A DNA stretch of 64,000 nucleotides from Flaccisagitta enflata (taxonomy: Eukaryota > Chaetognatha > Sagittoidea > Aphragmophora). Each line of letters starts with the position of its first letter. Position 1 is the first letter of the stretch. The stretch is taken from positions 21,142,001 to 21,206,000 of the forward strand of contig OZ231126.1 of NCBI GenBank assembly GCA_965153355.1, read 5' to 3'. The translations under genes were made by a program, and so were the position numbers. This document shows, piece after piece, positions 33,361-46,175 of the stretch. The notes beneath the pieces were generated by a model. That model saw nothing but the letters and a program-made list of their open reading frames with translations. It searched no databases and was not told the DNA's origin.

Positions 33361-33367
33361 GTATAAA

Positions 33368-33881
33368 GTACTTTGCCATATTTAGAAAAGAATTTAGTTC
33401 TCCTTAGAATATTTTAACATATCCAATTTCTGGTCATCAGTTGGAGACCTACACCCTAGAGTGAGTTTCGGGCCTTTAACTCCAATACTCAGGTGCAGGC
33501 GGCCCCACCAAAAGGTGCCTCCATTGGATATATGATATATTAAAATCAATATTAGTTAATGTTAAGATTAGGTTTGAAAGACTGTCACAAGTCGAAAATT
33601 ATTGAGGAGAAGCCAATTGACCCACTCACTCAACAATAACCAATGACAATCTTCCAAGACTTATTTTTTTTTTTTTTATGGTTATTATGTTTTTCCTATA
33701 ATTATCATTCTTTTGAGGACAGTGTCCTACACAAAAAGGTGTCCTTGATGTCAGATAGACATACAAATGGATTATTGGGTCAAGGGTTGAGAAATAACTG
33801 TAAAAAAAATATCAACCATATCCATTCCCTCAAAACAATATTGCCAGAACCATGGCAAATAAACTTCATGTTACCATCTCA
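33368..33881. other. AT-rich unique DNA, nothing recognised
   Basis: No supported exon or element. Confidence 0.5.
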
Positions 33882-34120
33882 TTTTTAGTCGCGTGCACTC
33901 GACTCTTTGACCCACTCTGTTCGTCTGTCAGTCCGTCGGTCCTTTGGTCCGTCGGTCCATTGGTATCGCTTAGCTTTTTTTCGCTGTTTTATGTCATTTT
34001 AAGTCATTTTAAGTTATTCAAAGACTTCAAAGTCCATTTACATTTAGTCTTTTGGTCTTTCAGTCTGTTAGTCTTGTGGTCTTAACAACCGCACGCGACT
34101 GTAAGGTGTTGACCTTGTTT
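33882..34120. mobile_element. HINE-like family A2
   Basis: TTTTTAGTCGCGTGCACTCG (hairpin at left), GTCTGTCAGTCCGTCGGTCC, TTTAAGTCATTTTAAGT units, CAACCGCACGCGACTGTAAG and GTGTTGACCTTGTTT at the right. Confidence 0.7.
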
Positions 34121-34494
34121 TAGTTTTAAATCCTTTTAATGCCTACTGCCAATAATGTTGAATCATGGTTACTCCAAATTGCTAGACTTATACAGTCAGT
34201 GGACAAAACAAAATAGGTAGAGAGCTCACTCTGTTGGCTTTGATCCAACTTACTGCCATTAAACAACAGGCTATAGACAACAACTGGTTGTAAAAATCAG
34301 GGCTGCAGAAAGTGGCCGAGGGCGCAAGCGGCGCTTGTAGGAAGCAAGCAAGGCCAGTCGGAGGGCAGAGGTAAGCAGGAGAAAAAAATGAAGGAAAAAA
34401 AAAGATGAAAAAAAAAGAGAAGGGATGAAAAAATAAAAAAACACAAAAGAGGATCTGTGTCTGTCTGTCTTGTTTTTTTATCTTTATCTGTCTC

Positions 34495-34560
34495 TCCAAT
34501 ATTTTTGGGCTCTCTCTTTCTGTCGCTCTCTCTCTGTCTGTCTCTCTCTCTCTCTGTCTG

Positions 34561-34647
<87 letters not shown>

Positions 34648-34845
34648 TGCTCTCTCTCGCTCGTGCTTGCTCTCTCTCTTGCTCGCGCTCGCTCTCTCTC
34701 TCTGGTTCGCTCTCTCTCTCTCCCTCTCGCTCGCGCTTGCTCTCTCTCTCGCTCACGCTTGCTCTCTCTCTCGCTTGCGCTCGCTCTTTCTCTCGCTCGC
34801 GCATGCTCTCTCTCTCGCTTGCGCTCGATCTTTCTCTCTCTCTGA
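34495..34845. repeat. (CT)n tract with CGCTCGCGCTTG units
   Basis: TCTC units passing into TCTCTCTCGCTCGCGCTTGC repeats. Ser/Leu and Arg/Glu ORFs are artefacts. Confidence 0.95.
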
Positions 34846-35180
34846 GATTCTTTCAAAACCGAAAAGGATAGTAACACCGGATGAAAGTACTTTAGAATTT
34901 TAAGATGGTGCAGAATTTGATAAGCTTTTAAAAAGATTTATTGGCAAAATAAAACATTTAAGTGTCTTTTTAAAATGGTGCAATAGAACTTAATTTCTAA
35001 TTTATTGATAGAGTGAATTAAATATGCATCAATTTGATAGAAATTTAGTGAAAATTTAGCCAAAAAAAAAAAGTAACAAAAGTTATGTATAAATCTTGTC
35101 CCTAATCTAATGTGAAAACTTCTGATAGATTCAAATACTTTTCTTGTCACTATGCTAGTGATAGAATGAATAAATTTATC

Positions 35181-35803
35181 AACAAGGCCAACACCTATAA
35201 GTCGCGTGCCAGACTCTTGATACTCGTGACACAATGTTGGGACACAATGTTGGGACACAAAGCCGGGACACAACATTGGGACACAATGTTGGGACACAAT
35301 GTCAGGAAACAATGTCGGGACATAATATTGGGAAACAATGTTGGGAAACAATGTCAGGAAACAACGTCGGGAAAGAACGTTGGGAAACAACGTTGGGAAA
35401 CAATGTCGGGAAACAACACCGAGACACAATGTTAGGACATAATGTAGGGACACAATGAAGGGACACAATGTTGGGACACAACGTTGGGACACAATGTTGG
35501 GACACATTCTCAGGACACAATGTCAAGAACGCCTGTAAACACCGAAAAAGCAAAGTGTTGCCGACCAACCAACGGATGGATGGACGGACAGATAGACGGA
35601 TGGACAGACGGACGGATGGACAGACTGACAGTCAGATGGACGGTTGGACAGACGGTTGGACGGACGGATGGATGGACGGACAGATGGACAGATGAATGAA
35701 CGGACAGATAGACGGATGGACGGATGGACGGAAAGACGGACGGACGTACGGACATACGGACGGACGGACGGACTTTGTTGAGTCGCGTGCACGCTACAAA
35801 AAA
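35181..35803. mobile_element. HINE-like family A2 with GGGACACAATGTT minisatellite
   Basis: AACAAGGCCAACACCTATAA and GTCGCGTGCC, then about 20 copies of a 14-bp GGGACACAATGTTG unit (35226-35525). A long GGAC/GATG tetranucleotide tract (35565-35775) follows, and the right hairpin AGTCGCGTGCACGCTAC. It is the uninterrupted counterpart of the element at 27687. Confidence 0.8.
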
Positions 35804-36948
35804 CTTGTTGATATTTAACAATCAAACTGACATGAAAATCCTACGCACTTCAATAGAAAAATGGACATTGGCAAATTGCGCTTGTAGGAAGCAAAATATT
35901 CTCTGCAGCCCTGGTAAAAATTACAGACGGCTGTCATCTTACAAAGTCAACAAAAATCCAACCTAAATAGAAAAAAACGTGATTAGCATATATAGCATAT
36001 TCATAATCCTGATGAAATTTTGAAAAGTTTGACATGTCACACTTAACACTTTTTATAAGAAATAACCTTTTAACATTGCATTATAACTCTATCAAACATT
36101 GATAAATATTTTTTATTTTCATATAAGTATATGTTGTGACATATCAAACTTGTCAGAAGTTCACCAGGATCTTGAATTTGCAGGTCTCATTCTATTTGGT
36201 GAAAGTTGGATTTTTGCCGACTTTATAGCATGACAGCAGGCTGTAATTTTTACAACCAGTTGTTGTTTACAGCCTGCTGTTTGATAACAGTAAGTTGGAT
36301 CAAAGCCAACAGAGTGAGCTTTCTAACCATAAGTGCAATAAAAATGGCCGATTTTTGAAAGGTCTGTAAAGGATCAAAAATTCATCTGAATATAGCAAAA
36401 TTCATGACACCTTGAAAGTCCTTCAAAAGATCTTTCATTTGAAACTTTTGTGGGACTACTAACTCAATGAATATGCAAATGAGAGTAAGATTAGCAAAAC
36501 CGCTTAATTTTGAAACTGCCCATGGTATCTTTACAAAGTTCCATAAAAAAATCACAGAAGATGTTGCCCGATGTTGATAAAAATTGAATTGATATTGGGG
36601 CAAATACAGGTCAACTAGCCCCTAAAATTTCATCGAAATCGATAAAGATCTTCTATCATTTTTACTCATCTAAAACATTTCAGAAAATCCAAGTGACAAA
36701 TTCGGCCCTCTTTTCATGAGGTGGCAATTTAGTTGTTAGCCCTTAATCTGTCATATTTTCTAAAAGAATTGAGAAAAAATTTGCTGCATGGACTCAAATG
36801 AAAGATAATTTTGATATGTTTCTACAATGCATGAATTTTAGGATGGTCCCAAGAATCTTTTGACCAAAACCTGTGCTCAAAGCTGTTGAAAAATTGGCCA
36901 TTTTTATTGCACTTATGGTTACCCATTTTGTTTTGTCCACTGACTGTA

Positions 36949-37509
36949 TGATCTGTGTTATAACAATATTTGTTCTGCATTTTAGTATTATTATGTGCTT
37001 TTACCGAGTTGTGCCAAATTTCCTACTCTCCCTGTTTCCTAATGCAGACGCAAATAGGAGTTCTCAGCTTGGCATTCCCAGTAATTACGCGCTTACAAGC
37101 TACATTCGCAAAGTACACCCGTCCGTAACGATATTGGGAACCACTGTCATCTTCCCCCGATGCTGATTTCACCTCTCCTACCACTCTTCAGCCCTATGCC
37201 TACTCTCGCTTTTGCTCTTATGTTTCTGTAATGGCGAAGCAGCGGATCTACCAAGCCTAAACTAAATAAACTTACCAACAAAGATAAGCACTTATCAAGC
37301 AACCAACTACTTACTCGCATGCACTGATAGGGAGACACAGAGACTAGCGGTATCGCACAAGCGCAGACAGACGGTCGACTGATGTCACAGAAGGTGCAGA
37401 GCTGAAGATGATCTCCCGAGAGACGGAACCGACATAAACGCTCTTCAATGGAGTCTAGACATTTAACTCGTTGTTCGATGCTATCTAACCCGATGTCCAT
37501 TTCGGTGTC
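36949..37509. other. Unique DNA, nothing recognised
   Basis: No supported exon or element. Confidence 0.5.

Positions 37510-37510
<1 letters not shown>

Positions 37511-37549
<39 letters not shown>
37511..37549. repeat. (CT)n microsatellite
   Basis: About 19 CT units. Confidence 0.95.
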
Positions 37550-37555
<6 letters not shown>

Positions 37556-37771
37556 CCCTTTGATGCTTGCCGCCACACCAAAACCAATGGCCATTGCCAT
37601 TGTTATGGGCATTCAATGTCGAGGGGGGTCAATTTTTGCTCGTGAGAGACTGCCACAGAATGTTGGACACACTGACCCCTGCTAATCCGTCTGTCTATCG
37701 CAGTGTGTGTGTCCAGAATTATGCAATATGTATGATTTTCTTCAAGGATGATGAAGAATTAGAAGAAGATT

Positions 37772-38153
<382 letters not shown>

Positions 38154-38293
38154 CAGTCACCCAGACAGTTGAAAACAGACAGACAGACAGAAGGACTGAC
38201 CGACGTACAGACAAATTGTCAGAAAGAATGGAAAACAGACAGACAGACGGAAGAGAAAATAAAAGAGTGTAAGGAAGGTATGTATCTTGAAAG

Positions 38294-38400
<107 letters not shown>

Positions 38401-38573
38401 AAGAGGGTAAGAATGAATATCATCTGCTCACTTTGCTTTTAATGAGGGGTCATAAAGGGCTCAAGTCTGAAGGGATCTGTTTCTCCTTTATGACTTGCGG
38501 ATCTTCGGCTCTCAGTCCATCCGGCCTCTTATCCCATCCTAGTTTCATCTCCTTGGTTACAACGAAAACATAA

Positions 38574-38631
38574 AACCAACAAAAACAACAACAACAAAAA
38601 CAACATAAACAACAAAAACAGTAAAAACAGC

Positions 38632-38669
<38 letters not shown>

Positions 38670-38708
38670 CCGCAATGATTACAACGACAACAACCGCAAC
38701 AATGACAA

Positions 38709-38765
<57 letters not shown>

Positions 38766-38782
38766 AAAAACAAAACAAAATC

Positions 38783-38862
<80 letters not shown>

Positions 38863-38991
38863 AAAGAAAAACAACAACAACAACAGCAACCACAAAAAGA
38901 ACAAAACAACAAAAACAACAAAAACAACAAAAACAACAAAAACAACAAAAACAACAAAAACAACAAAACAACAACATCAGCAACACTGTAA
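38574..38991. repeat. (AAC)n microsatellite
   Basis: CAA units with AAAC-containing variants. Cys/Val/Leu and Asn/Thr/Lys ORFs are artefacts. Confidence 0.97.
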
Positions 38992-39065
38992 CAACATCAA
39001 GTACAGCATCAACAGAATTTTCACGTCTTACTATTTAAGATAGTTTTAAGATTGAGAAACTGCAG

Positions 39066-39610
39066 GGCAGGGCAGCGGTCCAAAAGATAGGTGGAACCTG
39101 TCCATCTATCCATCCATTCATTTGTCTGTCCCCCCGTCTGTCCGGCATATACTTCCCAGACAGTGATTTGAATAATGGAGGCCTGCATCAGACTCCGCTA
39201 GGCTGTAATCTGGGTCCATGAGGCCTGAATCATTGTCAGAGAGACCAGGATCTGCGGTTGTGAAGCCAGTGGCCTGGATTTAGATCCTGGAGGCCAGTAT
39301 CTGGAACTCACAGGTCAGAATTTGGGTCTCACAGTTGGTTCTAATAGGGCAAAATCTGGTTCTCAGATACCAGAATCTGTGTCTCTAAGGCAAGAATCTG
39401 GATCTCAGTGGCCAAAATGAAGGACTCTAGACCAGAATTTTCTGGTCAAGATTTGGGCTATTTTGCTTACATTTGGATAAGAATTGGCCCCCTAGGGTAC
39501 AAAGCCCTTAGGTTAGGGCTTGGGGAGGGGATGGACGTACATAGGGACAGACATACAGACCCCCCCTGTATCCTACAGGACATAGCCCCCTTTGGAGCCG
39601 CTACCCAGAA
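39066..39610. mobile_element. Group D element with TCTGG-type minisatellite
   Basis: A decayed left arm (GGGCAGCGGTCCAAAAG) near 39066, then a GAATCTGGGTCTCAGAGGCC-type array to 39520, a GGACGTACATAGGGACAG tract, and the right arm TATCCTACAGGACATAGCCC...GGAGCCGCTACCC. Confidence 0.65.
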
Positions 39611-40064
39611 GCCTGATACGAATACACACCCGACTGACCAACCGACGAAAATGTCCTCTCAAAGTCATCCTTTGATTAAATGAAAACGAAGAATGACTAA
39701 AAAGAAACTTCATTTTAAATTCATGTTATTTTCAATTCAATTGGTTTCCTTTATGCTTCGGCGCCCGTCTCGAAATTGGAAATAAGGGCGTTTCTGACCT
39801 TTAAAAACTTTTCTTTTTTTTTAATGGAAAAATCGAAACAATCGAACAAACATTTCATGGCACAGTCTAGTAGATGGGAAACGTGCCGACGGATTCGAAA
39901 CGGGAGTAATCAAACTACACGATTTTGATAAGATATACACGCAATGGCGACTATTAAAAAAAAACAATAAAAAATCATGCATTTTTTTCGATTCTTGTTT
40001 CAACAAAATAAATCAAAATGCAAATTAAATTTGGGTTTTAAAAATCTGGGATTGCAACCGATAG

Positions 40065-40068
<4 letters not shown>
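39611..40068. other. AT-rich unique DNA, nothing recognised
   Basis: No supported exon or element. Confidence 0.5.

Positions 40069-40071
<3 letters not shown>

Positions 40072-40160
<89 letters not shown>
40072..40160. repeat. (GA)n microsatellite
   Basis: About 44 GA units. Confidence 0.98.
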
Positions 40161-40163
<3 letters not shown>

Positions 40164-40415
40164 AAGAGGGAAGAAATAAAGCTCGATCAAATATATCTGG
40201 AAATTGGGAAAGTGTGCAAAATCAAAAATTCCAGACGATATCCAGAGCGGGCTGGAAATAATAAAAAGAAATCGATCAAAAACAATATTTTTAAATTCTC
40301 ATTCTCTGAAATGATAAAAAGGTCAGAAATGGACACGGAAAAGGGGCAAACACTCTGAAGTATCCAGGGCAAAGGGAAATCGTTAACTCAGATGACATCG
40401 TCATCTCTAACTCTT

Positions 40416-40462
<47 letters not shown>

Positions 40463-40472
40463 TTTTTTTCAG

Positions 40473-40594
40473 GGAAGCGGTTATGCTGTAAAGGCATGTC
40501 AGATATAACTGTCGACGAGTCGAGCGACGGCAACAACGAGGATGCTGATGAATTTGACAACCAAACCTCAGCGGCAACAACTACAGGGTGTTAA
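40473..40594 (+). CDS. Candidate terminal coding exon with acidic tail (unrecognised)
   Basis: A CT tract (40424-40457) and TTTCCTTTTTTTCAG form a strong-looking acceptor ending at 40472. After two phase bases the frame reads KRLCCKGMSDITVDESSDGN, then an acidic NEDADEF segment, and stops at TAA 40592-40594, 39 complete codons. Its non-repetitive, D/E/S-rich composition looks more like a coding tail than the surroundings. I recognise no family, and no upstream partner exon is identified. The other two frames stop early. The microsatellite could produce a spurious polypyrimidine tract, so this is only a candidate. Confidence 0.25.
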
Positions 40595-40954
40595 GTTTCG
40601 AATTTCAAAGAAAATGAGCATAATTCTTTTAAAGAAATGATTGAATATTATATGTTCCATCTCATTGTGTATCAAAAACACCTCATGCTTTTCAAGCCTC
40701 GCTTTTGAAAAACTTCACTGAGTAAGTTTGTCCGTCCATTAGGCTCCGCGTGGTTCGTGTGTTGATCGGACAGCCTATCCCTGGATTAATTGCTTTCAAT
40801 GTTTTTCTTGAGTTGTGAACGAAGTATGCTGCTCAGTTTAACGCTTTGATTTTTTAAAGAGCGTGTCACGACATTTTGTCTTGTTTTTTTTTTTTTTTTG
40901 TTTTCATTTTCAACTGGTTCTGGTGAACTCTCGTGATTACATCCCATCCTTGCA

Positions 40955-41225
40955 GATCAAGAATCTGTTCTCCTTAACTTTGATCCTCGCCTTCAAGACC
41001 CAAATCATGGCCACCAAGCTCCAGATTCCTTCCAGGATTTAGGATCAAGATCCCAGGACCTAGACCCTGATTTCCAAATCTACATCTTGGCCTCTGCTAC
41101 CCATATCATAGCCTCTCAGAACTTGCCTCCCAGACCCAGATATTTACCTCTGAGAACAAATAGGCAAATTTGCGAGTTCCTCCTGTTGTTTTAACAGGTG
41201 TTTGTTCTCTTTTGGGCTGCTGCCT
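40955..41225. repeat. Group D minisatellite remnant (CAGACCCAGATC-type)
   Basis: Diverged units such as CTTCAAGACCCAAATCATGG and CTCCCAGACCCAGAT, ending near TTTTGGGCTGCTGCCTAG, a decayed arm. Confidence 0.5.
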
Positions 41226-41351
41226 AGTTTCTTCTCTTTTTCTTTGTTTGTTTGCCAGTTTGTTTGCCAGTTTGCTCCTGCCTATTACTTGAAGAACTGC
41301 GTGAAGTGGTCTGTCCCTCAGTCTTTCCAAATCATTGTCTATCTGTTTGAC

Positions 41352-41494
41352 TTTTTAGTCACAGACACGCGACTCTGGAACTTCCTATATCGGTCCGTAC
41401 ATCCGTCAGTCCGTCGGCAACTTTTTTGAAATTTGTTTTTTTTTGCCAAATTGCATCCGTCCGCGACCGGGGTAAAAGTGTATACGGCCTTGTT
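41352..41494. mobile_element. HINE-like family A1, diverged
   Basis: TTTTTAGTCACAGACACGCG hairpin at left, CGGTCCGTACATCCGTCAGT, CATCCGTCCGCGACCGGGG, GTGTATACGGCCTTGTT at right. Confidence 0.65.
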
Positions 41495-41732
41495 GTCTCT
41501 CTCTCTCTCTCTCTTCATTTATTTTTTTCTCCACGGCTGAGTAGGAGAGTGGAGAATGAGCCTGTTCAAAATTATCCCAAAAAGACAGAAACGGGCCTTT
41601 TCAGTTTTTGAGGTTTAAATGAATTGAATTTCGAGTCTTTTTGATGTTTACAACTGCAGCTGGCGATGTTCTGCTGCAGCTGCTGTCGGTCGCAGCACTT
41701 CTGCCAAGTTGACACCGCCGCTTATGGAGGTT

Positions 41733-41930
41733 CTTAAGACTCATGCTACGCGACTTTATAAACCATTTTTTCAGTCCATCCGTCCATCCATTGGTTTTTC
41801 ACTTGGTAGCATTTGGTCAAATTTGGGTTCTAAACATCGCCACTCTTGCCAAAGTGCTTTTGTTGCCTTCTACATCACTTCCCCTGCCCATCCACACGTT
41901 ACTGTGGCTGCCGATTATCCGGCCTTGTTT
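41733..41930. mobile_element. HINE-like family A1, diverged
   Basis: CTTAAGACTCATGCTACGCG (hairpin), CAGTCCATCCGTCCATCC, CTTGCCAAAGTGCTTTTG, CCATCCACACGTTACTGTGG, GATTATCCGGCCTTGTTT. Confidence 0.6.
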
Positions 41931-42127
41931 TTTTCATTTGGCTTCAAACCATGCCAGTTTTGATTTGTATCTAATTTTCCGTGTCTCACCCGTCCAAAAC
42001 TTTAGGAGCTATCCGTGTTTCGGGCAGCTTTTGTTGTTCTGTCAGTCACTGAAATTTCTGTCTTTGAGACAATCAAAGTTCGTGTCTCTGTCTGTCTACC
42101 TGTCTCTGCAGAGCTCTGTCTGTATAT

Positions 42128-42130
<3 letters not shown>

Positions 42131-42184
<54 letters not shown>
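42131..42184. repeat. (CT)n microsatellite
   Basis: About 27 CT units. Confidence 0.97.
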
Positions 42185-42188
<4 letters not shown>

Positions 42189-42453
42189 AATGCCAGTAAC
42201 AACAAACGACGAACGCAGATTCTAGCGAAGACCTGCATTTTTTTCAACGTATTTTTTGCCTTTAGACTCATTTGCATATTTTAGAATGTTCTTTTTTCCT
42301 AATTTGTCTCCGGAATAATTTTGCATGCCTTCAGCTCTTAGCTTCGTCTGAAAGAGATAATGAGACTCGACTTTTTTTCTTTCCAGGACGAAAGGTAAGA
42401 AGAAATTGAATATTGAAGAGGAGAAGGAGAAAATTCAAAGAACAACAACACAA

Positions 42454-43064
<611 letters not shown>

Positions 43065-43452
43065 TTTTTAGTCGCGTGCTACGCGACTCTACGCCCCGCT
43101 TTGTCGGTCGGTCGGTCGGTTGGTTGGTCGGTCGGTCGGTCGGTCCCCTTTTTATTTTATTGGCGTTTTTTAGGTTTTTGTGCTCACAGCTCCTTCCTAA
43201 ATGCCATTATAAGGCATTCTAAGTCATTTTAAGTCATTCTTAGCCATTCTAAGTTTTATTAAGACATATTAAGTCACTTAAGTCATTAAGGTCAAAATGG
43301 TCATTAAAGTCATTTTATGTCATTTTAAGACATTTTATGTCATTTTAAGACATTCTAAATCATTTCAGGTCACTTTGAGTCATTTAAAGTCAATTTAAGT
43401 CATCTTTAGCTATTTATGTCCCGCACGCGACTTATAGGTGTTGGCCTTGTTT
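43065..43452. mobile_element. HINE-like family A2, complete
   Basis: TTTTTAGTCGCGTGCTACGC hairpin at left, CCCCGCTTTGTCGGTCGGTC and a pure GGTC/GGTT tract, AAGTCATTTTAAGTCATTCT array (43205-43415), then CCCGCACGCGACTTATAGGT and GTTGGCCTTGTTT. The best-preserved A2 copy, showing the terminal hairpin and its subterminal inverse clearly. Confidence 0.85.
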
Positions 43453-43627
43453 ATGTTTACAAGAAAAAGTATTACATTAATTTTGTAACTCTTATGTTTA
43501 TGAATAAGAGTATGACAATCTCATCTTTTTTTGTAATGAAAACAAATTTTCTTTTCCCATTTTTCTCCTTTTAATCTCTCTTTGCCATCCTAAATATGTT
43601 TCTTGTGTGTAAACTTTGAGGCAATAA
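43453..43627. other. AT-rich spacer
   Basis: Nothing recognised. Confidence 0.5.
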
Positions 43628-43629
43628 TA

Positions 43630-45596
43630 CTATCTAGGAAATAAGTATATATACACCTTCAACCAAGGATATCATCTTCGCCGAAAGAAACGCAGCAGTT
43701 ACATGACTCAATTGAGCGCCATTGTAAAGTCAGATGCAATGGAAATTCATGACAGAAAAGAAGATCTATCTAACCCTGCAATCCGCATCTCACTAAGTCT
43801 AATAGTTTGCAAATGATAGTAGATTTAAGAAAGTGCTGCATTTCGTAAAAGTAACAAAAACATACCCTGTTTTCAAAAGCGACTGGAACCAGCAAAACCT
43901 TTATTGTGCCTAAAGTAGTCACATTTGGATATCTGGATTTTTTTGTCTAAAAGCAAATAATCTACCATTTATTCATGCAAAATTTCATAGCAGTGGCTCT
44001 TGTGGTTTAGCTTCCACATAATTTTGAAATATGATGAAATTTCATGAAGTTTTACTTAAAAATGGCATTTTTACAGAAATTTACATCAATAAACCGTTGT
44101 CATTTTTGTAAAAACTGAGCTAAAATGACCAAGTTGGTCATAAATGGATATCCATTGACCCCTCTTTTGCATCAGTTTTAATTTTTCATGATTTTTGAAA
44201 AAATTGAGGCCTTTTATGACATTTGATGGGATAAAAAACCTTTTCAGACTTTAAAAAATAAGAAGAAAAATCAAATTTGCAACATGAAAAAAAGATGAAT
44301 ATTACAATTTTGATTGTTCTTTCTTGAGATATTTCAAAAAAGACCATTATCTATGTTTAAAGACCAATCTGGCTACTTTCATTTGATTCTTAGAGAAATG
44401 ACATTATCTTAAAGTAATGGGGGTCATTCAATCAAATTTTTGCGGAGCCTCATATGGGGCTTACTACATTTTTACTCAAAATTATGTGGGAGCCAAACTA
44501 CTAGAGCCACTGCTATGAAATTTTGCATGAGTAAATGGTAGGTCATGTGCTTTTAGACAAAACCAATCTAGATATCCAAATATGAATACTTTGGGCACAA
44601 TATAGGTTTTGCTGGTTCCAGTTGCTTTTGAAAACAGGGTAATCCCCATGAAAACGCTCATATTTTGCAGGTTACAACTAACTAATTTTTGAACAAATTT
44701 ACAAAAAAAAAAAAAAAAAAAATGGTGACAGTTGGAAAGGTCCTGAAAAGATCTTTAAAATGGGGAAAAACAAGCATTTCTTGCTTAATTCGTTTAAAGT
44801 TTAAAAGCAAAACAAGGTTGAATGTCCAGAATATAGGCTTGAAAAAAATCGCTGGAATAGCTGGGAGAGCAATCACACCCAAAAACCTGTAGCAGCTCTA
44901 CCAATGCATGCCAAGGCGAATGCAAGCCATCATTGATGCCGGGGGAGCCCACACTCGTCATTGAAATAAAAATTTGGCGTTTGTTTGTAGCATTTGAGCT
45001 TCATATTGAACTTATTCATTAACTGCTGCATTTCTTTTGGCAAAGATAGCATCTCAGCTTCTAAAAATGCTGGATAGATCTTTAGAAAAAAAAAATTTAA
45101 TCTTCATCAAAAAATCTTCAAAATGAGTCTGTAACTTTAACCGTTTAGAAACTACAAGCAAAAGAATAGAAACATTCATTTTGTAAATCCCCAAAATATC
45201 AAGGGTTGTAAAATGTGAAAATTTAGAGTAGTCTTTAGCATAAGATATCGTGGCTTTTGGAGCAGCTAAATACTTTTCAAAAAAGCAAAATAATCTACAT
45301 CAAAACATCTAAAAAATGAGCGCAACCTGGTTCCTGTATCTTTGATTATTTGGAAGTGGCAGACCAAACTATAATCACCTTCCGAAAGTACAAAATTTGC
45401 CTATAAATGGTGAGACAAGATCATACATAATTATCTAAAATGACTCTGAAAATTGGTTTCAAAACTTTTCAAAAAGATGTTCAGTTAAAAAATAAGTCAT
45501 CTGACATACAAACACTTTCAGTACAATGATTTAATAGATATTCAGTCAGTAAATCATATTATACCACGGTTGTATATATACTTTTTTCCTAGGTAG
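43630..45596. mobile_element. TA-flanked DNA transposon (Tc1/mariner-like), non-autonomous
   Basis: TA at 43628-43629 and 45597-45598. Inverted ends CTATCTAGGAAATAAGTATA and CTACCTAGGAAAAAAGTATA. It contains a second TA-flanked element (43865-44639). ORFs in the interior are short and unrelated to a DD(E/D) transposase. Confidence 0.65.
43865..44639. mobile_element. TA-flanked foldback MITE nested in a larger transposon
   Basis: TA at 43863-43864 and 44640-44641. Inverted ends CCCTGTTTTCAAAAGC. Arms of about 180 bp share ACTGGAACCAGCAAAACC, ATTTGGATATCTGGAT and CAAAATTTCATAGCAGTGGC in inverse. Confidence 0.75.
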
Positions 45597-45598
45597 TA

Positions 45599-45859
45599 TG
45601 CCTCCTTTTTCAATAACAATGCGGATCGTTTCTTTCAGATGTTAGAATGCATTCTGATGCTAGGTTTGAAAAATTAACATAGAGGGAATTCAAATATTCG
45701 CCATAAACACTGTATATTAATCTCGAGCGGTGAGGATGCGTCGGTTTTATATCTTAAGCCGCCTTACAGGCATTTGACGGTCAGACGCCAACTTCTCGAG
45801 CTTCCGACGAAACATTCCGCGGCTCGTTTGAAGTGGTCAAAGCTTACTGGACGACGATA

Positions 45860-45865
<6 letters not shown>
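45599..45865. other. Unique DNA, nothing recognised
   Basis: Not part of a recognised family. Confidence 0.45.

Positions 45866-45891
<26 letters not shown>
45866..45891. repeat. (AT)n microsatellite
   Basis: About 13 AT units. Confidence 0.95.
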
Positions 45892-46175
45892 ATAGGAATG
45901 GGGGGGAGAAGAAAAATTTTAAAACAGTAATGAAAGAGGATAAGGTTGGAAGAGTGATGAAAAGGAAGAATGATGAAAGAAAAAGAAGAAGATGAAAACC
46001 AAAAGGAACAAAAGAAAAAGAAAAGAAGAAGGAGAAAAAAAGAAACGAGAAAAAAGAAAAAAAAAGGAAAAAGAGGAAGGACAAAAAAAGGAAAGGAAAA
46101 GAAAAGAGACAAAAAATAAGAAAAAAGAAAAAAAAAAAAAAGAAACAGAAACAGAAAAAGAATAAAGAATAGAGC
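45892..46175. repeat. Purine-rich (GAAA/AAAG) tract
   Basis: A/G-rich with few pyrimidines. Phe/Leu/Ser ORFs on the minus strand are artefacts. Confidence 0.8.

Larger units (their letters stand above)
34193..36946. mobile_element. 2.75 kb TA-flanked foldback transposon (Tc1/mariner-like), with insertions
   Basis: TA at 34191-34192 and 36947-36948. Both ends read CAGTCAGTGGACAAAACA inward, like Tc1-type termini. A second inverted pair (GCTCACTCTGTTGGCTTTGA...ACAACTGGTTGTAAAAAT) lies at 34227-34300 and 36240-36330. A third (CCATAAGTGCAATAAAAATG) is at 36328-36351 and 36896-36919. The internal CT tract and the HINE at 35181 are later insertions. No transposase ORF. Confidence 0.65.

Noticed and set aside
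45866-45891. TATA-box-like run
   Set aside because: It is an AT microsatellite with no promoter context.
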